This document shows, one piece after another, positions 1 to 5,918 of a DNA stretch of 6,582 bases; the first letter of the stretch is position 1, and the number at the start of each line of letters is the position of its first letter. A model generated the notes under the pieces. The model was not told where the DNA came from, did no database searches, and saw nothing but the letters and a program-made list of their open reading frames with translations. This DNA is from Melioribacteraceae bacterium (GTDB taxonomy: Bacteria; Bacteroidota; Ignavibacteria; Ignavibacteriales; Melioribacteraceae), in NCBI GenBank assembly GCA_027858595.1, contig JAQICK010000354.1, positions 1 through 6,582 on the forward strand, read 5' to 3'. The position numbers were made by a program, and so were the translations under genes.

Positions 1-1974
1 GCATTGGATGTTGATTCTAAAGGTAGAGTTTGGTTAGGAATGGAAAATGGAATGCTCGATATTTATAATCCAAATGATGAATCTACAATTTCAATAAACG
101 ATATTTTTGAGTCACCAAATACTTCAAAAAAAATAACTGATATTTTAATAGTAGATAGCGTTGCATATGTTACAACCGAATTTGGTTTATCGTTAATTAA
201 TACAAATAAATTGGGCTTCATATCTTCCACTTCAAAGTTTGGTAATTTCCCCAGCTTGGTTGTGGTTAATAGCGTTATGGTAGAAGATAAAATTTATGTA
301 TCAACTGCATCTGGAGTTGCAATTCAGAAAGATGGAGCTACAAATTTAGTTGCTCCAGAATCATGGTCAAGCTTCCAAACAGAAAATGATATTGCGGCTA
401 ATACAATTTATGCTACCGCTATATATAATAATGAACTTATAGCTGCCACAGACCAAGGGTTATTTAACTTTAATGGAACAACCTGGAGTAACTATGCCTA
501 CTCAAACCCAGTTTTGGATATGAAAGTTAAAGGAAATAAATTAATAGTTTTACTTAGCAATTCTTTACGTAGTTACGATGGCATAACGGATACAGAAATA
601 TTTGCATCAAACGAAAAATCTTTTGTAAGTATGGAAGTTGAAGAAAATGGAACATTTTTAATTGCATCAAATATGGGAACAATTAGAATTGAAGCGGATA
701 ACTATGAAGTATTACTACCAAACGGACCAATAAATAATTCTTTTGAGAGTTTGGCTGTCGATAAAAATGGAGCACTTTGGGTTGGAACTGGAAAAGATCC
801 ATTTGGGAGTGGTTTAATGACATTAGAAAATGGACTTTGGACAAACTACAACACTACCACTATGCCAGAATTGCCTAATAACAACTATCATAACGTCTCT
901 GCTGATGATTATCAAGTCTATCTTTCAAATTGGGGATCTGGTTTAACTATTGAAGAGGATGGAGATTTCTCATATTTTAATGCAAGTAATTCAGAACTTG
1001 TTGCAATACCTGGTTCACAAAATTATGTTGTAATAATGAATGCACAACGTGATAGCAATGGTGATTTGTGGTTTTTTAGCTTTGCATCGGCAGATGGCAA
1101 ACCACTAATTCAACTTACAACTGATTCAACTTGGTATCACTACAAATTTCCCACTAGATTTCCTGCACTAACTGAAGAATACCATATGATTGATGGTTTA
1201 ATTGATGAATACAATACAAAATGGTTTAATGTTCTTGAAAGAGGTTTATACTACCTAAACGAAAATAATTCCCCCTCTGACGAATCTGATGATAGCTGGG
1301 GACAGTTAAGTGAATCATCTGGGTTAAACTCAAATAATGTAAATGCAATTGCTCTTGATAACCGGGGTGAATTATGGATTGGAACAACCAACGGAATGAA
1401 TATTCTTTCAAATACATCTTCGCCTAACTCTCTAATCACATCTGTTTTTTCGCTACGCCAACAATCAATTACGTCCATAGCTGTTGATCCTCTTAATAAT
1501 AAATGGGTTGGTACTTATCAAGGAGTTTTTGTAATGTCGCCCGATGGTTCATACCTGCTTGCTCAGTACGATTCTAAAAATAGTCCACTTCCATCGGATA
1601 ATATTAAATCTCTTGTAATAGATAAAAAATCTGGACTTGTTTATATTGGAACGAGCTTTGGACTAAGCACATTAACAACATCAGCAGTAGAGCCAAATCA
1701 AGAATTTGATAAAATAAAAACTTATCCAAGCCCTTTTAGAATTGGCACTCACGAATTTGTAACCTTTGATGGACTTGTGCAAAATAGCACAATTAAAATA
1801 ATGTCAATCTCTGGTAAGCTTGTAAAAACACTAGAAACACCTGGTGGAAGAATTAGTTTTTGGGATGGTAAAGATGAAAGTGGTAAATTTGTAGCTAGTG
1901 GAATTTATCTTTTAGTAGCTTTTGATGAAGAAGCAGATAAAATAACTACTTCTAAATTTGCTGTTATTCGTTAA
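1..1974 (+). CDS. PorZ-like beta-propeller protein with type IX secretion/FlgD-like C-terminal domain (5' partial)
   Basis: The reading frame is already open at base 1, and the first codons (A-L-D-V-D-S-K-G-R-V-W-L-G) lie in the middle of a propeller blade, so the start is upstream; the TTG at base 4 is internal. Of 657 visible codons, about 570 form repeated beta-propeller blades of the two-component-regulator-propeller kind. Examples are AVDKNGALWVGT (around residue 255), ALDNRGELWIGT (around 450), AVDPLNNKWVGT (around 495) and a last blade ending YIGTSFGL (around 550). From residue 575 (YPSPFRIG) to the end there is an 83-residue domain with ISGKLVKTL, WDGKDESGKFVASGIYLL and a terminal FAVIR. 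This is typical of type IX secretion sorting domains or FlgD-like Ig domains. Propellers followed by such a tail resemble PorZ, a surface component of the type IX system, but many secreted FCB proteins share this plan. Surface location is inferred, because the signal peptide lies outside the window. The ABC-F gene follows after 15 bases. Confidence 0.85.
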   Translation, partial: ALDVDSKGRVWLGMENGMLDIYNPNDESTISINDIFESPNTSKKITDILIVDSVAYVTTEFGLSLINTNKLGFISSTSKFGNFPSLVVVNSVMVEDKIYVSTASGVAIQKDGATNLVAPESWSSFQTENDIAANTIYATAIYNNELIAATDQGLFNFNGTTWSNYAYSNPVLDMKVKGNKLIVLLSNSLRSYDGITDTEIFASNEKSFVSMEVEENGTFLIASNMGTIRIEADNYEVLLPNGPINNSFESLAVDKNGALWVGTGKDPFGSGLMTLENGLWTNYNTTTMPELPNNNYHNVSADDYQVYLSNWGSGLTIEEDGDFSYFNASNSELVAIPGSQNYVVIMNAQRDSNGDLWFFSFASADGKPLIQLTTDSTWYHYKFPTRFPALTEEYHMIDGLIDEYNTKWFNVLERGLYYLNENNSPSDESDDSWGQLSESSGLNSNNVNAIALDNRGELWIGTTNGMNILSNTSSPNSLITSVFSLRQQSITSIAVDPLNNKWVGTYQGVFVMSPDGSYLLAQYDSKNSPLPSDNIKSLVIDKKSGLVYIGTSFGLSTLTTSAVEPNQEFDKIKTYPSPFRIGTHEFVTFDGLVQNSTIKIMSISGKLVKTLETPGGRISFWDGKDESGKFVASGIYLLVAFDEEADKITTSKFAVIR

Positions 1975-1989
1975 TATTTAATTTTTTAT

Positions 1990-3936
1990 ATGATAGATTT
2001 AATTGATGTCTCCATTCAGTTTACCGGTGTTCCCCTTTTTGAGGCAACAAATATCAAAATTAATAAGGGTGATAGAATTGCTCTAGTTGGTGCAAACGGA
2101 ACTGGTAAATCGACAATTCTAAAAATGCTTGCTGGGTTAGAAGAAACATCATCGGGCAAAATCCAAATGCAAAAAAATATCTCTATTGGATATCTTCCAC
2201 AAGAGTATTTAAATACTTCTGTAAAATCTGTCTTTGATGAAGTAAAAGAATCTCTAATAAAAGTTAGAGAAATTGAATTAAAAGAAAGTCAGATTCACAA
2301 GATAATAGACAATAGTAATATCTCCGAAAGCGAACAAGAGAAAGCCGTAAATGAATTAGGCGAATTAGAACTAAAAAAAACTGAACTTGATTTTTACTCT
2401 ATAAATTCTCAAATTGAAAAAGTTCTTGAAGGACTTGGTTTTACTACAGAAGATTTTGCGCAACCAGTTTCGTCTTACTCTGGTGGCTGGCAAATGAGAA
2501 TTGAACTTTCAAAAATTCTACTAGGCAACCACGATATAATTTTGTTGGATGAGCCAACAAACCATCTCGATTTAGATTCATTGCAATGGTTAATCTCTTT
2601 TCTAATGAACTTCAAAGGTGCGTTATTACTTGTTTCACATGACAGATTTTTTGTAAATAAACTAACCACAAGAACACTAGAAATTTTCAATGCAAAATTA
2701 ACTCTCTACAATGGTAACTATGATGCTTATCTAAGATTTAAAGATGAACGTGATAAACAACTTGTTGCAAACTTTCAAAACCAAGAAAAAAAACGAAAAC
2801 AAACTGAAGATTTTATAGATCGTTTTAGATATAAGGCAACAAAGGCAAAACAAGTTCAGAGCAGAATTAAACAACTTGACAAACTTGAAGATATTGAACT
2901 ACCTGAATTTGAAGGAAAAATCAAATTACGTTTTCCAGAACCACCAAGAAGCGGCTCACTTCCGGTTGATATAAAATTGCTCACAAAAAAATATGATGAC
3001 AAACTTGTCTTCGAAAACTTTGATTTCCGATTAGAACGTGGTGATAAAATTGCTTTTGTTGGTCCTAATGGTGCGGGCAAAACTACATTGGCAAAAATAA
3101 TTGCGGATAAAATAAATTATAATAGTGGCGAAGTTATACTTGGGCACAATACTATAACCTCATATTATGCTCAAGAAGTTGCTGTCGATTTAGATTTAGA
3201 AAAAGATTTACTCGATAGTGTAATGGAAAGTTCAATAGAATCAACCCCACAGCAAATTAGAACAATACTTGGTTCATTTCTTTTTAACAATGATGATGTT
3301 TTCAAAAAAGTAAAAGTCCTATCTGGAGGTGAGAAAAGTAGAGTTGCACTTGCAAAGATAATGATAACTAAAGCTAATCTTATTATTCTTGATGAGCCTA
3401 CAAACCATCTCGATTACAATTCAAAATTAGTTTTGCAAGATGCACTAGTTAATTTTAGTGGATCTCTTATTATCGTATCTCACGATGTCGATTTTCTAAA
3501 ACCAATTGCGAATAAAGTTCTAGAAATTAGGAAGTTGAAATCGACTCTTTTTCCTGGTGGTATTGATTACTATTTAACAAAAAGAGAATCTATAATAGAG
3601 AGAGAAGATTCAGATGGTTCTAGCAAGAGTTTAGCAACTGGCGTAAATAGGAAAGATCAAAAGCGTATTGATGCCGAGATCAGAAATAATAAGCATAGTG
3701 CTACTAAAATTCTTAAAAAGGAAGTTGAAAAATTAGAAAGTAAAATAGAAAATCTTGAATTACAAATTGAGGATTTAGAGATAGCACTAGGGGATGAAAA
3801 AGTTTATTCTAATACACAACTCTCAGCAGCAAAGAACAAAGAGTATGAAAATGTAAAAAATGAACTTGATAAAATTTATTCAGTATGGACTGAAAAATCT
3901 GAAGAGTTAGAAAATATTGAGAGCGAGTTTAATTAG
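1990..3936 (+). CDS. ABC-F family ATP-binding protein, YheS-like (ribosome-associated translation factor)
   Basis: This 648-residue protein has two ABC ATPase domains and no membrane segments, so it is not a transporter. Domain 1 has Walker A GANGTGKST (34-42), signature YSGGWQMR (163-170), Walker B IILLDE (183-188) and switch His217. The linker contains FIDRFRYKATKAKQVQSRIK (275-294), the charged helix characteristic of ABC-F proteins that reaches into the ribosomal tRNA exit (E) site. Domain 2 has GPNGAGKTT (358-366), LSGGEKSR (444-451), LIILDE (464-469) and His498. The catalytic glutamates (188 and 469) are both present. Residues from about 555 (RKDQKRIDAEIR) to the end form a charged coiled coil. 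The SGGW first signature, the RKDQKR element and the coiled-coil tail match the E. coli YheS type (about 637 residues) better than EttA. Known family role: ATP-dependent action on stalled or initiating ribosomes; an antibiotic-resistance role is not indicated. The start directly precedes the first ABC strand; no Shine-Dalgarno is visible. The stop overlaps the convergent antitoxin gene by 8 bases. Confidence 0.93.
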   Translation: MIDLIDVSIQFTGVPLFEATNIKINKGDRIALVGANGTGKSTILKMLAGLEETSSGKIQMQKNISIGYLPQEYLNTSVKSVFDEVKESLIKVREIELKESQIHKIIDNSNISESEQEKAVNELGELELKKTELDFYSINSQIEKVLEGLGFTTEDFAQPVSSYSGGWQMRIELSKILLGNHDIILLDEPTNHLDLDSLQWLISFLMNFKGALLLVSHDRFFVNKLTTRTLEIFNAKLTLYNGNYDAYLRFKDERDKQLVANFQNQEKKRKQTEDFIDRFRYKATKAKQVQSRIKQLDKLEDIELPEFEGKIKLRFPEPPRSGSLPVDIKLLTKKYDDKLVFENFDFRLERGDKIAFVGPNGAGKTTLAKIIADKINYNSGEVILGHNTITSYYAQEVAVDLDLEKDLLDSVMESSIESTPQQIRTILGSFLFNNDDVFKKVKVLSGGEKSRVALAKIMITKANLIILDEPTNHLDYNSKLVLQDALVNFSGSLIIVSHDVDFLKPIANKVLEIRKLKSTLFPGGIDYYLTKRESIIEREDSDGSSKSLATGVNRKDQKRIDAEIRNNKHSATKILKKEVEKLESKIENLELQIEDLEIALGDEKVYSNTQLSAAKNKEYENVKNELDKIYSVWTEKSEELENIESEFN

Positions 3937-4183
3937 TTTTTAAAAATGATTCATGCTCTAGCTTTTGAGAAATCCAAAACTTTATTATCGCTTGTCGTGT
4001 TACACCTAGCCTTTTTGCTTCTCTATCTAAAAGTGATATCATCCAAGTAGGAAAATCAACATTAACACGCTTAATTTCCAAACCAGGTCTCGACGAGTTA
4101 TCCAAATCTAGATAATTACTAATATCATTCCCATTATCAAATTTTTCATCCATTTCTTCAGCTTTCAAATATTTCTTTTTCAT
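3929..4183 (-). CDS. brnA: BrnA/CopG-type ribbon-helix-helix antitoxin
   Basis: This 84-residue protein has an acidic N-terminal region (DEKFDNGNDISNYLDLD, 12-28) followed by a ribbon-helix-helix fold. KRVNVDFP (38-45) is the DNA-contacting strand, TWMISLLDREAKRLG (46-60) the first helix and TRQAIIKFWISQKLE (62-76) the second. This is the layout of antitoxins paired with BrnT: the N-terminal part wraps the toxin, while the dimeric RHH binds the operon's own promoter. It is the second gene of the pair, and its ATG lies inside the toxin gene (26-base overlap), which suggests translational coupling. A purine-rich stretch (AAGAGAAA) precedes the ATG, the only start in the window with even a weak ribosome-site candidate. 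Met11 (ATG at 4153-4151) could be an alternative start that removes the overlap, but KAEEMDEKFD aligns with the usual family N-terminus, so the longer form is preferred. The 3' end overlaps the ABC-F gene tail to tail. Confidence 0.85.
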   Translation of the reverse strand: MKKKYLKAEEMDEKFDNGNDISNYLDLDNSSRPGLEIKRVNVDFPTWMISLLDREAKRLGVTRQAIIKFWISQKLEHESFLKTN

Positions 4184-4418
4184 TTTCTCTTGACCGTCTT
4201 ACTGAAATAATTCTTATTTTATTTTTTCTATAAGTGTAAATAGCTGACCAATACTCTTCGCCAATTTTAGAAATGATTATAAATCTATTTTCATCCACAT
4301 ATTTTAGTGGAATTTCTATTCGCTTTTTGTTTTGCCAAAGTTCTTGAGCATCAAAAAAAATTATACCATGTTTTTCTTTATTGCTTTCACTCTTTCTATT
4401 ATCAAACTCAAATTCCAT
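4158..4418 (-). CDS. brnT: BrnT family toxin (RelE-fold ribonuclease)
   Basis: This 86-residue protein has the full BrnT plan. The opening is FEFDNRKSESNKEKHGI (residues 3-19), corresponding to the family's F-x-W/F-D-x-x-K-x-x-x-N-x-x-K-H-G-I/V. A central strand follows (RFIIISKI, 45-52), then the basic C-terminal core YTYRKNKIRIISVRRSR (61-77), ending NEKEIFE. BrnT toxins are RelE-like ribonucleases that block translation and are neutralised by the cognate BrnA. The conserved arginines and the K-H-G element are intact, so the toxin is probably functional; this is inferred from sequence alone. Toxin-first gene order is the usual one for brnTA and the reverse of most type II pairs. A sigma70-like promoter with several dyads lies just upstream. 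No Shine-Dalgarno is present, and the predicted leader is only about 16 bases. The ROK kinase lies 91 bases upstream on the same strand with no obvious terminator between. Confidence 0.9.
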   Translation of the reverse strand: MEFEFDNRKSESNKEKHGIIFFDAQELWQNKKRIEIPLKYVDENRFIIISKIGEEYWSAIYTYRKNKIRIISVRRSRENEKEIFES

Positions 4419-4433
4419 AATGGTATAATTTTT
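4356..4433. repeat. 14-base perfect inverted repeat spanning the brnT start
   Basis: The arm AAAAATTATACCAT at 4356-4369 lies inside brnT (codons 17-21), and its exact reverse complement ATGGTATAATTTTT lies at 4420-4433 in the brnT leader. The 50-base loop (4370-4419) contains the start codon at 4418-4416. In a brnT transcript starting near 4435, the arms would pair and place the start codon in the loop of a weak AU-rich stem. At the DNA level they could be two binding sites bridged by a protein. Confidence 0.6.
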
Positions 4434-4449
4434 ATATAATAATTATATA
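4433..4449. promoter_or_regulatory. 17-base dyad over the brnT -10 box (candidate BrnA operator)
   Basis: TATATAATAATTATATA is a perfect 8+1+8 palindrome centred on base 4441. Its right half covers the -10 hexamer of the predicted brnT promoter, and the left half covers the likely transcription start. A position like this would suit autorepression by the RHH antitoxin. It is made only of A and T, so chance symmetry in this composition is a real alternative. Confidence 0.3.
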
Positions 4450-4470
4450 GATTTTATTAGTTTATTGCAA
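4442..4470 (-). promoter_or_regulatory. Putative sigma70-like promoter of brnT-brnA
   Basis: Reading on the minus strand, TTGCAA (4470-4465) is followed after exactly 17 bases by TATAAT (4447-4442). A start site near 4435 would give a leader of about 16 bases before the brnT ATG at 4418. Spacing and hexamers are good, but the background is very AT-rich, and Bacteroidota housekeeping promoters often follow a different consensus (TTTG / TAnnTTTG). The assignment is therefore moderate. Confidence 0.5.
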
Positions 4471-4479
4471 ATAAATTGT

Positions 4480-4494
4480 TGTATTTTAAATACA
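4480..4494. promoter_or_regulatory. 15-base palindrome upstream of the brnT -35 box
   Basis: TGTATTTTAAATACA is a perfect 7+1+7 palindrome. It ends 9 bases before the -35 hexamer of the predicted brnT promoter, between that promoter and the stop of the ROK gene. It could be a second operator for BrnA or for another dimeric regulator. Only position and symmetry support it. Confidence 0.3.
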
Positions 4495-4509
4495 TTCTTT
4501 CTAGTTGGC

Positions 4510-5472
4510 TTAATCCAAAAACTCCTCTGCTAGAGCAATACCCCCGTAAAGTGGAGCATCATCCCCAAGTTTTGTAGCAACAATTTTGACATTCTTACCA
4601 GGTTCAGGAAGCACTGATATATCAAAACTCTTTTTTACTTCTTTCAAAATAAAATCTCCCATAGCTTCAACAACTCCTCCTCCAAGAACAATTGTATCAA
4701 TATTTAATAGAGTAGTGATACTTCCAAGAACAGAGCCAATTACTTTTGTTGCCTTCTTAATCTCCTTGGTTACAAGTTTATCTCCTGAAGCAACTGATTT
4801 TGCAAGAGCACTACTTTTAATTTTATTGCCCTTAATAAATTCAACAATGTTGCTCTCTTTTCCTTTTGCTAATTCTTTATTTATCCTATTTACTATTGCT
4901 GTTCTACTTGCGAGAGCTTCAAATGCTTTCGATTTCTTTGAACTCAATGCACCATTACTGTTTACAAGCATGTGTCCAATTTCACCAGCAAAGAAGTTTG
5001 TACCTCTATAAATATTTCCATTAAAAAGTAGAGCTCCTCCAATTCCAGTTCCGATGAAGACAACTAGCATATTTTTAACTGCATCCTTAAACTCATATTT
5101 CTTAATCCCAAGTGCTGCAAGGTTTACATCATTTTCAAGTAGTACCGGAATATTGAAACTCTTCTGCAACTCTCCTTTTATATTAAAGTTCTTTATTCCC
5201 AAATTTGGTGCATTACTAAGCAAGCCAGATACTGGGTTCACAGTTCCAGGCACGCCCATGCTAATTGCTTTAATATCCTCTTCAGTTACATTATGATTAG
5301 TAAATAAATTTTGAATTGATTCAACAAGACACTCAACAATAAAATCAGCACCTTTTGTTGAATCAGTTGGTTGCTTCACTTTTCCAACAATTTTATTTTT
5401 ATTGTTCAATAATGCGGATAATATTTTAGTTCCACCTAAATCAATTGTAATTATGTATTGAGATTTTTTCAT
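4510..5472 (-). CDS. ROK family sugar kinase lacking the zinc-binding cysteines
   Basis: This 320-residue protein of normal ROK kinase length starts almost directly at the ATP-binding loop DLGGTK (11-16), with no helix-turn-helix before it. It is therefore a kinase rather than a NagC/XylR-type repressor. Further motifs are GVPGTVNP (73-80), ENDVNLAALG (113-122) with the catalytic base Asp115, the phosphate-binding GTGIGG (141-146), and the sugar-binding GEIGH (163-167; Glu164, His167). LGGGV (263-267) and GDDAPLYGGIALAEEF (303-318) follow in the C-terminal lobe. The expected reaction is ATP-dependent phosphorylation of a hexose, as in glucokinase or related ROK enzymes; the exact sugar cannot be told. 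The usual CxCGxxGC zinc site after His167 is replaced by SSKKSKA (177-183), and the only cysteine in the protein is Cys48. No Shine-Dalgarno precedes the ATG. The toxin-antitoxin pair lies downstream on the same strand. Confidence 0.9.
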   Translation of the reverse strand: MKKSQYIITIDLGGTKILSALLNNKNKIVGKVKQPTDSTKGADFIVECLVESIQNLFTNHNVTEEDIKAISMGVPGTVNPVSGLLSNAPNLGIKNFNIKGELQKSFNIPVLLENDVNLAALGIKKYEFKDAVKNMLVVFIGTGIGGALLFNGNIYRGTNFFAGEIGHMLVNSNGALSSKKSKAFEALASRTAIVNRINKELAKGKESNIVEFIKGNKIKSSALAKSVASGDKLVTKEIKKATKVIGSVLGSITTLLNIDTIVLGGGVVEAMGDFILKEVKKSFDISVLPEPGKNVKIVATKLGDDAPLYGGIALAEEFLD

Positions 5473-5918
5473 TTTGAAGTCATTTATTTATTTGAAATAA
5501 TTTGTGAATCGAGCATACGAATATTTTTACACACTACCGGATGACAATTAATGCGAGTACCATGTGACCGAAACAAACAATTATTGACACGTGAAAATAG
5601 TGATAGCGGTTTTGAAATGCAAAATTTAATTTTTTGTGTGAAATTATGACAATATTTACTTTTGGAATCCAAATCTAAATTGAGGACTTCAAATTTCACA
5701 AATTCAAGGCTATTTTTACCATTGAGAGGCATTGTATCTTTTATGCTATTCCACGGAGCTACACAAAGAAGCACTATTTCATTTTTTGTGTAACTCACTT
5801 TTCCTCCGTGCTACTTTGTGGTAGATTTGTTTTTTTTCACTCAGAGTTTTCCAAAAGATTTACCCTCTCTTGAAGTCTATAATGCAAAGAATTAAAACAT
5901 TTTTTTGTAATTTTACAT
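5473..5918. other. 446-base intergenic region between the divergent ROK kinase and ksgA
   Basis: I find no convincing gene here. It must contain the promoters of both flanking genes, since they are divergent. On the plus strand TATAAT at 5878-5883 lies 35 bases before the ksgA ATG but has no recognisable -35 partner at normal spacing. On the minus strand TTGTCA (5547-5542) is followed after 18 bases by TATTCG (5523-5518), a weak pair for the ROK gene. The 5751-5821 part holds an inverted repeat listed separately. A 104-codon GTG-started minus frame at 5798-5484 is open, but it begins inside that repeat, is cysteine-rich, unlike its neighbours, and matches no family I recognise. Confidence 0.6.
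5751..5821. repeat. Imperfect inverted repeat of the CCACGGAG/CTTTGTGG type
   Basis: The left arm CCACGGAGCTACACAAAG (5751-5768) faces the right arm CTCCGTGCTACTTTGTGG (5804-5821). In RNA read from the plus strand the outer 8 bases pair (CCACGGAG with CUUUGUGG, including two G-U pairs). A 3x3 internal loop and a further 3-bp CAC/GUG helix follow. Short CACGGAG/CACAAAG-like units of this kind are, to my knowledge, scattered between genes in many Bacteroidota and Chlorobi-group genomes. It is also clearly richer in G and C than the surrounding sequence. Confidence 0.55.

Noticed and set aside
1226..1478. Minus-strand open frames of 63 and 75 codons inside the propeller gene
   Set aside because: They overlap a clear coding region, overlap each other, and have no recognisable domain.
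4..1974. Taking the TTG at base 4 as the true start of the propeller gene
   Set aside because: The frame is open to base 1, the TTG is in mid-blade, and no signal peptide follows, so the gene must begin upstream of the window.
2475..3080. Minus-strand open frames of 71 and 74 codons inside the ABC-F gene
   Set aside because: They are antisense to conserved ABC motifs such as Walker B and Walker A and carry no features of their own.
1990..3936. ABC transporter ATPase
   Set aside because: Two ABC domains lie in one chain with the ABC-F linker helix and a coiled-coil tail, and there is no transmembrane segment or permease gene nearby.
4419..4509. Rho-independent terminator of the ROK gene
   Set aside because: The dyads here are AT-only or lack a GC stem followed by a T run in the right direction, so they fit promoter and operator roles better.
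4586..5296. Plus-strand open frames (141 and 80 codons) opposite the ROK kinase
   Set aside because: They are antisense shadows of a gene with complete family motifs, and their translations resemble no protein family.
5473..5918. CRISPR array, tRNA or insertion sequence in the large gap
   Set aside because: There are no regularly spaced direct repeats, no cloverleaf or T-loop sequence, and no transposase or terminal repeats with target duplication.
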